From Entoloma clypeatum (taxonomy: Eukaryota; Basidiomycota; Agaricomycetes; Agaricales; Entolomataceae), in NCBI GenBank assembly GCA_963565915.1, contig OY751495.1, positions 1,612,001-1,676,000 of the forward strand: a DNA stretch of 64,000 nt, given 5' to 3'. Shown piece after piece: positions 22,601-33,450 of this stretch. The notes below the pieces were generated by a model. That model searched no databases and was not told where the DNA came from. It saw nothing but the letters and a program-made list of their open reading frames with translations. Each line of letters starts with the position of its first letter. Position 1 is the stretch's first letter. The position numbers and the translations under genes were made by a program.

Positions 22601-23300
22601 CAAAGAGATGGGCAAAACGTTCAACGTATGAGGGTCGTTTGGTTGTGGGAGGTGGTGTGGGAGTAACTGCTTCCAATATGGGGTCTCCGGGCTTCCATTT
22701 CTGATCCAATTTCTTGGGCGCATCCTTGTCTCGTACTTCCACCATGCGAACCCGATGTTTGCGACCATTAAGGTTAACCCTGAAATCCGAGTGTTTGGTT
22801 TGACATGTTGATGGGCACCGGTTGAATGTTACAGCACCGGTCGTCCAATTGATTGTGGGGTTGTGGTGTACCAACCAGTCATGTCCCAAAAGCATGTCCG
22901 TTCTCCCAATGTCCAATACCATTGCTTCCATGGTTTCCTGGTGTGTTCCTAAGTCCAGCTTGACTTCGGCAAGTTTTTCTGCTTTCTGTTGTCGGTTCGG
23001 CGATCCATCCGCATTTAGGATTGATATGGGCTTTATTCCACGTGTGGGAAGGTTCTGTTCGCGTACTATTCTGGGATGGATACATGTGCGTTCACATCCG
23101 CTATCAACCTCGGGTCGAATGGCCTTTGGTCCTCGTCGTGTTTTGATCTGAGCTTGCAGCTTGATCTCTTGTCGTTTCGGAGGTTTATCTCCCTTGACAA
23201 TCTTAGTTGACGCAACGGCTCGCTTTGCAGGGATAACATAAGTTATATTGTCTGTAACTGCACCAGGCAAGCGAGTTCGTTTAATGGATAAGGGTCGCAA
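19662..23300 (-). CDS. Pol polyprotein of the nested chromovirus
   Basis: Open frame of about 1,212 codons. Order: aspartic protease ([24 protein letters not shown]), reverse transcriptase ([31 protein letters not shown] with the YMDD catalytic pair), RNase H ([37 protein letters not shown]), integrase zinc finger (H-H-C-C, ending [10 protein letters not shown]), integrase DDE core ([30 protein letters not shown]) and a C-terminal chromodomain ([33 protein letters not shown]). The chromodomain marks it as a chromovirus and would guide insertion to marked chromatin. The frame is open across the gag stop in another register, so pol is probably made by frameshifting; 23300 is not a true start. 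Confidence 0.95.
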   Translation of the reverse strand: MRPLSIKRTRLPGAVTDNITYVIPAKRAVASTKIVKGDKPPKRQEIKLQAQIKTRRGPKAIRPEVDSGCERTCIHPRIVREQNLPTRGIKPISILNADGSPNRQQKAEKLAEVKLDLGTHQETMEAMVLDIGRTDMLLGHDWLVHHNPTINWTTGAVTFNRCPSTCQTKHSDFRVNLNGRKHRVRMVEVRDKDAPKKLDQKWKPGDPILEAVTPTPPPTTKRPSYVERFAHLFEKENFDKIPKEREWDHGIELTPDAPKELGGNTYPMTQKEQEELDEFIDEGLATGKIRPSKSPYASPCFFINKKDGSKRLVQDYRTVNKFTVKDKFPLPRISDLLDVLKDAVYFNKMDIMWGYNNVRIKKGDEWKAAFLTSRGLFEPLVMFFGLCNSPGTFSRMMASLFRDQIRRRICVIYMDDIVVIGKTKEELAWNTEEILQILSDNDLFLKEKKCLWEVMKCPILGYVVGEGRVEMETEKVDTIRNWRVPTSKKEVQRFLGFANFYRRFIEGYSNIAKPLTTLTGNTAFTWGPAAQEAFEGLIRAITTAPVLALPKTDGQFRVETDASGYAIGAVLSQKQDDKWHPIAFLSRTMSAAEQNYKIYDKELLAVMEALKDWRHYLLEAKERFEILTDHKNLEYFRRPQDLNQRQRRWKMKLQDYDFELRHVPGKTNAKADILSRLPWYETELEPQDSDQMLKEGLFLKRLESEDVIQMEMFTEEQFFEGGETSDSIKIRNITTIENPWIARIKASNRMETEVAQGLKKNPHWYQQENGITYAGERVYVPPDPQLRQELMFEAHDAPVAGHPGQYRTHELLTRTYWWPTILHDVKKYVKGCDTCQRNKISRQRRHAPLHPNAAPSQPWEDIGIDVVGPIPESDGKNAILVITDRHSKMLHLIPTTVELSAEGLAKIYRDQIWKLHGIPKKIISDRGPQFAAKFMEILCRMLGIKRNLSTAYHPQTDGQAERSHQETEVFLRNFVNHLQDDWAEWIAIAEFQYNDKEHQATKYTPFYLNYGLHPWKGELVLEDTNPAANDFLKKLKQAREEANAALKQAQDQMKKTVDTRRSPSQNYRIGDKVWLEGTNIRTDRPSKKLDALRHGPFKVLEKKGASAYRLDLPKTWKMIHPVFNETLLSPYETPKYAIQKKKPAPDPIIVEGREEYHVSTILDSRKFRGKIQYLVQWEGYGPEENTWEPRTNVQNAQDLIRDFHRQNPSRPR

Positions 23301-23311
23301 CTTAGCGTCGT

Positions 23312-24175
23312 TTAATCGGACCCTTCGGGAAAATCCTTCTCATCAGTCTCTATGGTGATGGTTTCATCATCGGTATCTCCATCAGACACCTTCCTAATCT
23401 TTCCAGAGTTCTTCTTCGGCTTGCGGCAGTTGCACGCGATATGTCCTTCTTGGTCGCAGTTGAAACACTTACGACCATCTTTCTTCTTTGGGGCTTTGCA
23501 GTCTTTGGCAAGGTGACCAAAGCGCTGACAGTTGTAGCAACGAGCTACTCCTGCTTTGTCGATTTCCATGGCTTTGCCTTGACCACCATAAGTGGTGCCC
23601 GATCCGGTGCGTGTGTCGCCACCCCCTCGGATGACTAATGCATGTCCCTCCATCTGTCGTCCCTTGTTTCGGATCTCCTTTGCGTAATCAGTATACGTCT
23701 TGCCATCGCTAGCCACTTGTTCAGAAATTCTGCGGTTGACGTTCTTTTCCAGGATGTATTTCCCAGTTTCTTCGCCAAGGTTTGACAGCTTCAAGAGCTC
23801 TTCGAATTCGTCCAAGAATTCGTCAATGGTACGTTTCTCCTGTTTCAGGACTTCGAGTCTCGCCTTGGCCGCTGCCGACTTGTTGGCAATAGAGAATCGC
23901 GTAGCGATGTCGTCTGAGAACCCTAACCAGGTGATGTTCTCGCCATCGGTGGCAAGGTCGTCTAACTTGTTGCTGGCCCAGTGTTTACCGGACCCTTCCA
24001 TCATGCGGGATAACACCGCCAGGATCTTCTGATCGTCGGACAGGCCCTTCTGGAACCTGATGTATAGTTTGGTGGCTTTCCACCACTCGTCAAAGGTGTG
24101 TCTGTCTTTGAACATCCCAGGATCTTTGATGATCTTGGATGTATCCATCGTTTGCACTGTCGGTGCTTCTGCCAT
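23312..24175 (-). CDS. Gag (capsid-nucleocapsid) of the nested chromovirus
   Basis: ATG at 24175 (MAEAPTV...), 287 residues. The central part is a retrotransposon gag fold ([40 protein letters not shown]). The C-terminal part has two CCHC zinc knuckles ([14 protein letters not shown] and [14 protein letters not shown]) and an acidic tail. It packages the element RNA. The start codon lies 2 nt after the stop of the upstream ORF (TAG-AC-ATG), suggesting coupled reinitiation. Pol follows in another frame. Confidence 0.93.
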   Translation of the reverse strand: MAEAPTVQTMDTSKIIKDPGMFKDRHTFDEWWKATKLYIRFQKGLSDDQKILAVLSRMMEGSGKHWASNKLDDLATDGENITWLGFSDDIATRFSIANKSAAAKARLEVLKQEKRTIDEFLDEFEELLKLSNLGEETGKYILEKNVNRRISEQVASDGKTYTDYAKEIRNKGRQMEGHALVIRGGGDTRTGSGTTYGGQGKAMEIDKAGVARCYNCQRFGHLAKDCKAPKKKDGRKCFNCDQEGHIACNCRKPKKNSGKIRKVSDGDTDDETITIETDEKDFPEGSD

Positions 24176-24177
24176 GT

Positions 24178-24864
24178 CTAGAACCTGCAGAGTAAGAGAG
24201 GTGTCGGGTTGTTGGGATGAAGATGGGGTTCGGGATACAGGTAGGGGTTGAAAATTAGTCCCTGTTCTAGGCGTCTGTTCGATATCTCACTGCGCAGAGT
24301 CAAAAGTAAATTCGTCAGGGGACTCGTCGGCGGAATCGGTGGCAAAACGTTCGGGGTATTTCCTCTGTAGATCTCTAAGGAATCTCTGTTCCTGCGCGTC
24401 TGTTGGTCACGAGAAGGGGTCAAGTCTCTCGTTTCGTGCCCAACGGTTGTACTCGGTCTGTTGCTCGTTGGTGGTGAAGTGGGCGTAGATCTGCTGCTTC
24501 GAGTAAGACGTGGTGATGCGGCTCTGGGACGTCTCGATGTGAGCGTCCTAATCAATCTTCTGATAACGGTTGTCTGGACACCGATAAACTCTCTGATCTC
24601 TGTGATCCGACCTGTCTGAGGTCCTTCTTGAACGCGAAAGCTTTCGAGTTCGTTCTGTCGGGCGTTGTAACGCGCGATCTGGTGTTGCCGAGCAAGATGG
24701 ATGCTCTCTGCTATCTCGCCGTGGGGGCGATGCTCGTCGTTGTCTAGTTCTTTGTCAAGCACCTGCTGTAGGATGCGACGGATCTCCGATTCGATGTACT
24801 CCTGGATAAGCGTAAAATCGATACTGTCTCGAGGACTTAGCTCCTCCTGTCGGGCTTCTGGCAT
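24178..24864 (-). CDS. Additional 228-residue ORF upstream of gag in the nested chromovirus
   Basis: ATG at 24864, first long frame after the 5' LTR. N-terminal half helical and charged (SIDFTLIQEYIESEIRRILQ, EIREFIGVQTTVIRRLIRTL); C-terminal half disordered, rich in Ser, Thr, Pro and Arg. It has no zinc knuckle and no recognised gag domain. It ends in TAG two nucleotides before the gag ATG. It may be a split-off matrix-like N-terminal gag portion or an accessory protein. Confidence 0.7.
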   Translation of the reverse strand: MPEARQEELSPRDSIDFTLIQEYIESEIRRILQQVLDKELDNDEHRPHGEIAESIHLARQHQIARYNARQNELESFRVQEGPQTGRITEIREFIGVQTTVIRRLIRTLTSRRPRAASPRLTRSSRSTPTSPPTSNRPSTTVGHETRDLTPSRDQQTRRNRDSLEIYRGNTPNVLPPIPPTSPLTNLLLTLRSEISNRRLEQGLIFNPYLYPEPHLHPNNPTPLLLCRF

Positions 24865-24966
24865 GCTGAATGGGTTACTGGTGAAGTCTTCAAAGAAGCG
24901 CGACGTCTTGACTCGTCTGGTAGTTGCTCTCTTCGCTCTGGGCGAACCTAACGAGATTTAGCAACT

Positions 24967-25336
24967 TGTTATGCGTAACAAACCGTTCCAAGGTTCGGGC
25001 AGAGTATGCAGGAAGATGGAAAGGCGAAGAGCAATGTGATTGCTAAATCTAAGGAATGTAGCTATGGTACATGAGGTTTATATAGTACTGACTATGAGCG
25101 GTAGCGAATGAGTCAGTAACTGCGGAAGGCAGTGTGCATGAGTAAGGCAACTGCGGAAGGCTATGCACTAATGAGTAAGCTGACTGTGGAATGAGTCAGA
25201 CAGCTGCGGAAAGCGAGTCAGCGCGGGAGCGAAGTATACTAACGGAAATAAAGTATAATATGATATGTGTAAGCGGGGGCCGATGAGTAAAAATGAAAAG
25301 GTAAGCGTATACGTCCGTAGTCGTTAGTCCGTAACA
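24967..25336 (-). repeat. 5' LTR of the nested chromovirus
   Basis: 370 bp, four mismatches to the LTR at 18769-19138. The minus strand holds a TATA-like CTATATAAAC near 25080, the likely element promoter. Followed on the right by the target duplication GAATC (25337-25341). Confidence 0.95.
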
Positions 25337-25478
25337 GAATCTGAAGAGAAAAAAGAAGATGAGATATTGATATGTAAAGAGTTCGGATCGGAGAGAGCGG
25401 ACACGTTAAGTCGGATGGGAGCGGAGGCACAGAGAGAGTCAATGCAGTCCTCAGACCGTGCTTCATGAGGACCACTGC

Positions 25479-26771
25479 CTATTTTTTTGACTTGATCTCC
25501 TTACCTTTTTCCTTGGTTTGAGTGCCAACTTGGGCGGCTTTCCCTTTAGCCTTGGAAGCGGAGGAGGTGGACTTGGGACAGTCCTTGACAGCATGTCCAA
25601 CGCTACCGCAGAATAAGCAAAGGTTATTATCGAAATGACATTTGCGTTCTTGATACGTCAGTTTGCTGTCTTTGCCTAATTTACTGGAGAGGTCGGGTTT
25701 CGGAGCGGATGTGGAAGCAGAAGCGGTAGCAGGAGCGGAGGGTTTGGTTGATGATGTTTGTGCAGTGGATTGGTTCGGAGCGGATTGTTTCTTGTTGGAC
25801 TTGGGAGTGGGTTTATCAGTTCTGGATTTCTCTCGTTGATGTTCCCAGTAGTGAGTGTCAATAGTATGAGCCGCAGATCGTAGGTCTGGTAAAGACTTGA
25901 TCTTGGGTTGTTGGGAGAGGATGTCCTTGATCCAATCTGGAAGTTCAACGTAGTAGCGGTGTTGGAGGGAGTTTTCATCCCAGTCAGTCTTGGTAGCAAG
26001 ACGTTGGAATTCAACGTTGTATTTCAATATCTTTTGATTTTCCTTCATCCGTAGGTTGTCCAACTGTTCTTCGGCTTCGCTCTGAGGGTCAATGGTACCA
26101 AACTCGGAGTGGAGAAGTTGGACAAACTCAGGGAAAGAACCCCACCAATTGGATTCATCATTGTCAAGAATGAAGGATTCAAAAAATTTGAGTGCTGTGC
26201 CTCGGAAGTAAGACATGGCAAAGTTGACTTTGGAATGTTCTGAGTTGAAGTTGTCGTTGTCGGAGAAGTAAAGTTTGCATTGTAAAATGAATGCAGAGAG
26301 TTTGCGTGGATCGGATCTGACACAGGTATCTGGTTTGTTGGCATACGACTTTTTCTTCTTTGTGTCACGATGTTTCAACTCTTTGGTCATGAGCAGAATG
26401 GCTTCAGCTAGATTGGGTTCCTGATCTGGATTGGAATCAGAGTCGTCCAAATCTCCATGTAAACTACCATTGGAAGGAGGAGGAGATTCTCCTGGAGGTC
26501 TGCCAAATAAGCCAGAATTTAGAGGTGCAGAGGGTTCCGTTGGTGGGTTTAGTGGAGGACTGGTGGGAAGTGGTGGGAGTTGAGAGTCGGAAGAAGGCGG
26601 AGGAATGGATGGTCCAGGGGTAGGAGCGGATGATGATGCTGTGGCTCCTCGAGGGGTAATGGTTACATTGCGTGTTCCTCGAAGAAAAGCAGAGCATGGT
26701 GTGGATGATGAATGTTCTGCTGCTGCACGAGCAGTCCTAGTTGTTCGAACTGTATTACGGGTTTGAGACAT
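25479..26771 (-). CDS. Gag of the outer Ty3/gypsy element
   Basis: ATG at 26771 (MSQTRNT...), TAG at 25479; about 430 residues, intact. Ser/Pro/Thr-rich N-terminal third, a gag capsid domain (KVNFAMSYFRGTALKFFESF; LRMKENQKILKYNVEFQRLA) and one CCHC knuckle (CLFCGSVGHAVKDC). It starts about 52 nt after the 5' LTR (26823-27365). The rest of the element (protease) resumes after the nested insertion at 18768 and is then truncated, so this gag belongs to a dead element although its own frame is open. Confidence 0.85.
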   Translation of the reverse strand: MSQTRNTVRTTRTARAAAEHSSSTPCSAFLRGTRNVTITPRGATASSSAPTPGPSIPPPSSDSQLPPLPTSPPLNPPTEPSAPLNSGLFGRPPGESPPPSNGSLHGDLDDSDSNPDQEPNLAEAILLMTKELKHRDTKKKKSYANKPDTCVRSDPRKLSAFILQCKLYFSDNDNFNSEHSKVNFAMSYFRGTALKFFESFILDNDESNWWGSFPEFVQLLHSEFGTIDPQSEAEEQLDNLRMKENQKILKYNVEFQRLATKTDWDENSLQHRYYVELPDWIKDILSQQPKIKSLPDLRSAAHTIDTHYWEHQREKSRTDKPTPKSNKKQSAPNQSTAQTSSTKPSAPATASASTSAPKPDLSSKLGKDSKLTYQERKCHFDNNLCLFCGSVGHAVKDCPKSTSSASKAKGKAAQVGTQTKEKGKEIKSKK

Positions 26772-26822
26772 GTGGGTAGAGGTTGTTGGGTAAATCAAAG
26801 TATGGTGGTAGTTCAAATATAC

Positions 26823-27365
26823 TGTCACGTAGCGTTTTTCTCAACATCGGAAAACATCGGACGAGTCGGAGCGGAGTAGTGGAGGAGCGGATGCGATAAG
26901 GGCGACGTTGGCAGAAAGGACCTGGCTTCAACTTGTGCGTTGCACCCCACTCTTTGACATGGTCCTCGATTTTGGATTGGCGGATGTCGGATGAGCGGAA
27001 GAGCAGATGAGCGGAGGTGACGGAGAGAATGCTCAAAAGCAAGTAGAGATGAATGCAAATGAGGTGTAACATATGATATTTGAACTGAGGTTCTACAACA
27101 GGTTTGTACACTATTTATAGTAGACTAGAATGATCAGCATTACTATAAGTGATGTGCAGATATTGGAGTTGACCATCGGAACATTCGGAGTATGGAGAGT
27201 GGCAAATGAAAAGTGAACAACATATATCTACTTGTAAGTATGGTTGAGATGTTACGTAGTAGAAGTATAATCAAATATAAATAGAATGTTGTTGGAGCAG
27301 ATGTTGGAGCGGATGAATCGTCAGAGTCGTTGGATAAGTCGGATGTGAATCGTATGGTTATGACA
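26823..27365 (-). repeat. 5' LTR of the outer Ty3/gypsy element (right copy, Tc1-free)
   Basis: 543 bp, starts TGTCATAACC at 27365 (minus strand) and ends CGTGACA at 26823. Inverted copy of the LTR at 671-2836 but without the Tc1 insertion, showing the empty TA site. Same TATA box (CTATAAATAG, near 27113-27122). Upstream flank also shared with the left copy. Confidence 0.85.
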
Positions 27366-27495
27366 GTATTTCCCTCTTAGGGCCAAACCCTGAGGCCCAG
27401 ATGAGGTAATCCATGTGACCATTGATTGAAAAGCTTGCGCATGATTTTTCTCTCTTGTCACCTAATCACAACATCTATCCCGTCACCTATCCGCT

Positions 27496-28296
27496 ATGTC
27501 TGCTGAGAACTCACCCCTTGCCGCTCTTTGTGCTGAAAGGGAGCGCCAGAAGAAGGTCACCAAAGAGTTGGAGAGGAAGCAGGAGGCAGAGGAGCGTGCG
27601 GAGGTAAAAAGGGCAGCGAAAGAGCAGAGATGAGCAGAAAGCGAAGGTGAAGGAGACGGTTGCGGGTGCGGATGCGGCTGTGGATGCGGATGCGGCAAAT
27701 GCAGAGGTGAAGAAAGTCCGGCTGCAGGGGGTTTTCAAGGATATGCCTGCGAGTTACGAGCAGGGGAAGGAGGATTGCACCTCCTGCTTGAAAGCGGGGG
27801 ACTTGTGTTTTTGGCTATCGGAGTAAGTCTTTTCTATTTCTTTATACGCTTCATTATTAACTTGTTCTTTAGGAATGACAATGCTTCGTCGTGGTGGCGG
27901 TGCCAGTGTTTAAAACGAAGCTGCAGAACGGGAGTGGAAGCGGAGTCAGAGGTGAAGCGGAGGATGACCAAGGCGGTAAGGGTTGGAAAGGCTAAGGTGG
28001 CAGGTGGTGTGATGAAGAATGCGAAGGCAGGATTGTCCAAGGGATCACAGATGGCCGCACCATTGGAGGAGGCAGAGGTCATGCTGGAGGGGTTTGGTCT
28101 GCCGGAGGTGGTCATAGGCACGGAGGTGGTGAAAGGGCTCAGGTGTATAATACGGGAGATACGGTTGATAAAGGCGGAGTTGAAAATTTTCGACCTATTT
28201 TGCTTATATTCACCTTATCAAGTCCTTGAATTTAATTTGAATGGGCTGAATAGGTGTACATGCCATGTTTCAATAGTATATGTACAGTATATATAG
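27496..28296 (+). pseudogene. Cys6-cluster repeat-family gene, right copy (broken)
   Basis: ATG at 27496 followed by the same N-terminus as the left copy. In-frame TGA at 27631-27633, where the left copy reads CGA, and a length change just after it that shifts the frame. The first Cys triplet is present (CTSCLKAGDLC), but the fourth cysteine of the cluster is replaced by Trp (SSWWRC). Beyond the intron site (GTAAGT near 27825, acceptor before about 27874) the frame runs about 100 codons further than the left copy, to about 28296. Confidence 0.7.
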
Positions 28297-28934
28297 ACTA
28301 AAGTGGTTGTGGAAAGGAGGAAGTAAGGAAGTTTTGTTTTTTGTGTTTGAGGAAACTCGTGATGCACTGTTGCATCACAATTTTGACTATGTTTGATGTA
28401 TAATTTTGGAATACAGGCTCACTACTATACATAGTTCATATCTTCAACTGTATATTTACTTCTTATAGGTTCCTACACATCTCTACATAAGTTAGCAAAT
28501 ACATCTGCAGCCTGTGATGCCACAGTTTGGGCATTGAGGCCTTCAGTTTCATTGCTCGGCAATCGCCAAAAGTTGAACCAATAATTTCGACAGGCAATAA
28601 ATGTTCCCATAGTTTTTTTATCCCCCACCTGCACTCCATCTGGCCACCACTTCCGCCCAACGGCCACCACTCATGCCCAACGACTCAAGTACTCATGCCC
28701 AACATGCCAAATGGCCCCACCTAATGCTGAACGGTCCCCTCTAATGCCCAGCTGCCCCTTTTTGCACCTAGGCAATGGCACGGATAATCCCGTGGATATC
28801 CATACATCAACTCTTATCCATATCTGTATGGGTAACAACCCTTTTATCCAAGGGTTTTCAAACCACGGGAACCAAGGGTTTCGTATGGGTATGGGTACCC
28901 TCATGGATCACCAGTGAATATTAGCATTACACTA
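28297..28934. repeat. Dispersed repeat with degenerate short tandem units
   Basis: No gene. 28635-28760 contains degenerate copies of ACTCATGCCCAACGGCC. 28768-28830 contains CTAGGCAATGGCACGG and GTGGATATCC, which recur with changes at 48618-48680, next to another degenerate array of the complementary unit (48820-49010). This looks like one dispersed repeat family. Confidence 0.45.
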
Positions 28935-29853
28935 CTACATATCCTGCTCTGCCTTAAGATGATGAGCAAGCTTCTCAAGCTCTATCTGCCCCGAAACTTC
29001 ATCCAACATGCTAACACTTAATACATCCTCATCTTTGACAAGGCCCATAAGGCTCCAAGAGCCAAGGCAAAGCAACGCACAGGTGGATGTCGTTGAGAGA
29101 CGACTACACGTATGAGAGATAACCAGACGGCCACGACTAAATAGCCGTTCAACATCAACTGATGTTGCTGGAAAATGAAGTCAATATTTGACATGATCAA
29201 TAACTAGGGAACACACCAGGAATGCTAAGGTAGTCGAGAGCCATACGGGACAGACACGGAAAGGTCTTCCGCTTCTCGTACCACCACTGAATAGCATTGT
29301 GTACATTTTTAGGGTCTGTTGACAGATATAGTTGTAGCTCATCGACAACTGGCCTGGGTGACATTGAAGGTGCAGATGAGAGTAGGTTATCAAACATATT
29401 CATCAATGACGAGAGTGCCTGAGTAGAAAATAATTAAGATGAGCAAATGAAAAGACAGTCTTTGTATAACACACCATTTTCTGAGCACTCATGGCCACCA
29501 CTTCCTCCATGTCATCGCTTGATGATGATGATGATGACTCGCTAGTGCGCCTATTCCTCAATGATAATGCCAGGTGTGTGGATTCAATAGGCCTGTCTGC
29601 GTAACACCAATCAAACTTATTGTGAACAAGCTGGCAAGCGGTGTTGAGCCACTCGCGCTCCCAGTGTGCATCGGTGAAATACTCGAGCTTGTGACGAGGG
29701 TGGAGGACTACAATACAGAAAAACAGATTAGGTTAATGTACAAAGAGAAACGATAACATACCCATGGCAATTCAGTACACCTCTGAAGCATCAGTCATTG
29801 AATAGTAACGGTTGAGGGTGTGTTTTGCAATTTCGATGCCGGCGTGCATAGCG
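28935..29853 (-). pseudogene. hAT-family transposase, C-terminal part
   Basis: TAG at 28935-28937. Readable over two or more exons: an RNase-H-fold segment (AKHTLNRYYSMTD, VLHPRHKLEYF, WEREWLNTACQLV), a Ser-rich acidic stretch and the hAT dimerisation domain (DELQLYLSTDP, ALDYLSIP, SVDVERLFSRGRLVI). An in-frame TGA at 29772-29774 stands where the family has Arg (Tyr-Arg-Ile-Ala-Met), consistent with CGA changed to TGA. The preceding part of the gene is at 31.6-33.0 kb, separated by inserted sequence. Confidence 0.8.
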
Positions 29854-31600
29854 GTGAGAAGCGAGTTTGTGACGAGCACCAAAAAAGCGAGAGACTCTGG
29901 TCAGAGCTCTACAAACACCTCAAACACCCAACAACACTCTCAACAATTAGTTCAAGGGTGGCGGGAACTTAACCACTTATTTCGTAAGTAGTTAGACTCG
30001 TTTGTCTGTTGTAGAAAGTCGTCGCGAGGTCGTGCGTTGACAATCAAGGGTTCTGATCAAATAAAATAATAATATGAGATTGAGTTTCCTCAGGGTTCAC
30101 TGAGACTCCCTTTGGATGAGACTTAGAAAATCTAACCACTCAATCAATCACTGAGAGAGAGAGAGGGATTGGATCTGGCTGGGGGGCCTTTCTAATCTAC
30201 AGTACATGGCAAGAAACTACAGTTTTTATACATGACAAGAGATGAAATATATATATAAGGTTTATCACAAGATATGTCCATAACAAATCGGTTTCCAGGG
30301 TATCTGTTATTTGGGCATGGTCCAAATATTCACAGGGGTCCTTTAAACATATTTCCGAGATGTCGAGAGGGCAACCAGCCCTGGCGGAGTGGAGCGACAA
30401 GAACGCGTCGTTTCGCGAGCATTCTAGAACGCCGCATCAATATTGATGTTGTCAATCGATCAATCAAGTTCCCGGTTGTCATTGATCAAGGGTCTGAAGC
30501 GTCACGGACCGGGAACCCATTTCCAGGGTTCGGTCTATTTCTGGTAAGTCACACAGATCGGCATCACGGCATCTGTGATCGCGTGTCGTACACTGTGATG
30601 CTGTGTTATATCCGTCTCCGAATCTCCGATCCACTCCGATCCACTCTGACATTCCGGACATCCGTTACCTCCGCATCTCCGCATGTTGCCATCGTGCATT
30701 TCATATTCATAACTCCATGCCTTTATGCATTTCATATTCATATTCCCGTTTACTTATGCATCGCCTTTTTCGCATGGTCCGTTGACCGACATCTCCAATG
30801 TTCGTTACAGTCGCTGGCAACTTACGCCACAACTCCGGACCTACTCCGACCATCTCCGTAAAGTAATATCATTTAGGTATTTAAGCTCGTACCATACCTG
30901 TAGTTCCTCAGTTCGAATATCAACAAAGTTCACTCCTCTACTCCCCGTTCATGCCAGAGATCCTCGCTGTGGTACAATACGCCGACGACATCCTCATCTA
31001 CTGCTCTTCCTCCATCGTTACCCTTTGACGAGCTCAGTACTGTGTCTGAGTCACAACTCCGACGTTGTCCGACCATTTCCACGTCAACATGTCCCTCACC
31101 GAGATCTTTCCGAGGACCTCCGCACCTCCGACCTCTTCTCCGACCTCCTGAAATTGGGACACCTTATCCAACAAATGGCGGCGCAACACATACATCGAAG
31201 CCACGTCCCTCCCCTTCGTTGTTCCTCCGCATTTCCAGAGTTCTGCTCCGGTCTCAGTCCTACGTCCGACCTCCGACGGACTCCGACGAAGCTCCGACTT
31301 TTCACCTACTTAACATGCTGGGCATCCTGCTCATTAATATGAGTCCCCCGAGCCCTCAGATTGTCCATAGTCAATAGTAGTGATTGGATAGGGTGATATG
31401 TCATAGAATATTCTTATTAATGACTGGTCCCCTCAATGGTCTTATCCATTGAGAAATAAAGTGTTTTGTGTCAAGTTTTGGTTAAGCCCTCAAAGTGACT
31501 GTTCCCAAGATCATGACCAAAGGTGGTCCAGTAGTATTTAGACACTCTTAGGTAGCCAGTAGTACCATCAGTTCCAATAGAATATGTTTGTGAAGGGGCC
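29854..31600. other. Sequence inserted in the hAT gene, with LTR-like and RT-like relics
   Basis: Separates the two parts of the hAT gene. From about 30602 (TGTTATATCCG...) the composition and a segment near 30880-30930 (TTTAAGCTCG...CCTCAGTTCGAATATCA) resemble the LTRs at 671 and 26823, so an old LTR is likely. 30951-31010 reads VVQYADDILIYCSS on the plus strand, an RT active-site motif (YADD), isolated. No intact gene. Confidence 0.45.
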
Positions 31601-33010
31601 AGCATTATATTCTTATATTGACAAAACTGTGGGAAAAGTGAATTTTCAAGCACAGCCGCGCAGCGGTCGTATCAGCGGGACTGTACTTTGGCCCATTTGC
31701 TGGACCTTGGGGTTTGATTGCATCTGTGAATAGCATGTCGATATGGTCCATTGCTGGGATTACAAAGGGGAGGTTGGAACAGCATTGCATCCTTGAGGAC
31801 CTGAAGGTGGTGAGCATCAGTGAAGCATCCACAACACGAGAGAAACAAGGGGAAAAAGAAATGGCAACAAGGCCAGCCACGCCATGAGCGATAGAAACAA
31901 TGTGAGCTTCTTATATGCAAAGAAACCTCCACACAATGAGGACAGAGCTGAGAGAAAGGGCAAGAGATGGTTGCGAGAAAGAAAGACAGTCGATGGCCAG
32001 TTGACAGCAGGGCATCCACACCAGGAGTCCGAACAAGGGAGATTGTGTTGGTGTGTTGGTATAGGACAGAGGGTTAGGGCAAAGGGTTTGTGGGTGCTTG
32101 TGGGTGCTTGTGGGTGCATGGGACTTACTTTGAGAATTCCCTCAAGCTGTTCAACAATGACCCACTCCTCCTTCGACAGTTCGTACTCGCAAACCTTGTT
32201 CTCCCATTCCACTGTGAATGCGGTTATTGTGGTACGGTACTTGATAGTGAAGGTCAACATGTCGTACGTCGAGTTCCAGCATGTTGCAACATCACGCGGC
32301 ATAATTCGGATTGCCAGCTCCAATGCAACGAGGCATTCCTTCCATGCTGGCAGCAATAATGTGGTCGAGTGGATAATTTTGAAGGATAACTTGCGAAGCT
32401 GGGCCAGGGGTCAGTATTCATGAGTTAGGTGAGTTTTAAGACACTTACCTTGACTAACACACATTGAACGGGCATGATACTTTTTTTTAGGTCTTCTCGT
32501 TCATTGGTGGTCAACGCCTCAATCTCGTCAATCCACCCATCAACATTGTCGTCCTCCGGTGTCTCGTCCTCGTCATTCTCATTGATTGTCATATGCTCTT
32601 CGCTCTCCAGATTTTCTGCCAAGTCTAACAAGTCTCATTCCTCTTCCAAAAGGTCATTATCATGAGTAGTCCTTCGTGCCACGTCAAAATGCTTCAATAA
32701 GGACTTTGCAAGGAGATTGATGATATGCACGAAACACTGTGTACAATTCACACCATAGAATGCAGATAGGACCTCTTTGAGCTTCTCAGTCATTGTATCA
32801 TTGTTTGATGCATTATCATAGATAACACTCAGGATCTACCATGTCATATTTTAGTAGGTGTTTCAATTCATGACATGGTGCAACTACTCACTTGATGTTC
32901 AATCCCATAATCTCTCAAGATTCCTGCGAACGTGAGTGCCAGATTTACACCAGTATGAGACTATTCTTATATGATAGTGTCAGAGCAGACAGTCAATTAG
33001 CAGAGGCTCC
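31601..33010 (-). pseudogene. hAT-family transposase, N-terminal/central part
   Basis: Minus-strand exons reading LALTFAGILRDYGIEHQ, then (after an intron at about 32837-32892) VIYDNASNNDTMTEKL with the catalytic-region Asp, CFVHIINLLAKSLL, an acidic linker, DVATCWNSTYDML and VIPAMDHIDML. In-frame TGA at 32635-32637. The N-terminus is cut off by the LTR element starting at 33018. Together with 28935-29853 this is one dead transposase gene of several exons. Confidence 0.75.
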
Positions 33011-33017
33011 TACCATT

Positions 33018-33450
33018 TGTAAGGGCAACCACTCTCACTTTTCACTTTTTCTTTCCTTTCTTTCTTTCCTTTCTATTCCACCATCTCCGACGTCCTCCGA
33101 TCGTATCCACTGTCTCCGACATCTTATCCGCCTCTCCGCATCCGACGACTCCGCCCCCATCCGCTACTCCGCACGTCGGATCGCAGGTACTATCATTCAT
33201 CTTGTTTCCATTCATCCTTCATTGCTACTCCCGATCATTGCTCATCATTCATGTGTCTCGTTTTATCTCTTACTTCATATCTCATTTTACTATTTATCTC
33301 GCTAGCTTGCAGGGGAATCCTTAGAACTTTCTCTTCGGATCTCCCTTGCAAGATGTGTGTTGTATTACTTATCAGACTGCTCAATCTAAACTTCGGATCT
33401 CCCTTGCAAGTATCTGAGTTTGAGTCTTGGATCGTAAGGTCGCCCTTACA
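33018..33450 (+). repeat. 5' LTR of the degenerate chromovirus
   Basis: 433 bp, TGTAAGGGC...GCCCTTACA. Pyrimidine-rich start; CTCCGAC/CCGC repeats common to other LTRs in the window. Confidence 0.85.

Larger units (their letters stand above)
18769..25336 (-). mobile_element. Complete Ty3/gypsy chromovirus nested in the outer element
   Basis: Bounded by two 370-bp LTRs (18769-19138 and 24967-25336; four mismatches seen), both beginning TGTTATGCG and ending CCGTAACA. A 5-bp target duplication, GAATC, stands at 18764-18768 and 25337-25341. Four open frames lie on the minus strand in the order 228-residue ORF, gag, pol, 122-residue ORF. A purine-rich tract (TTGAGGAGGGGAACA on the minus strand) abuts the 3' LTR. 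Near-identical LTRs and open frames indicate recent insertion. The primer site after the 5' LTR was not recognised; self-priming is possible but unproven. Confidence 0.95.

Noticed and set aside
28635..28760. CRISPR-like or regularly spaced repeats
   Set aside because: Units are degenerate, contiguous and in a fungal genome; this is a minisatellite-like block.
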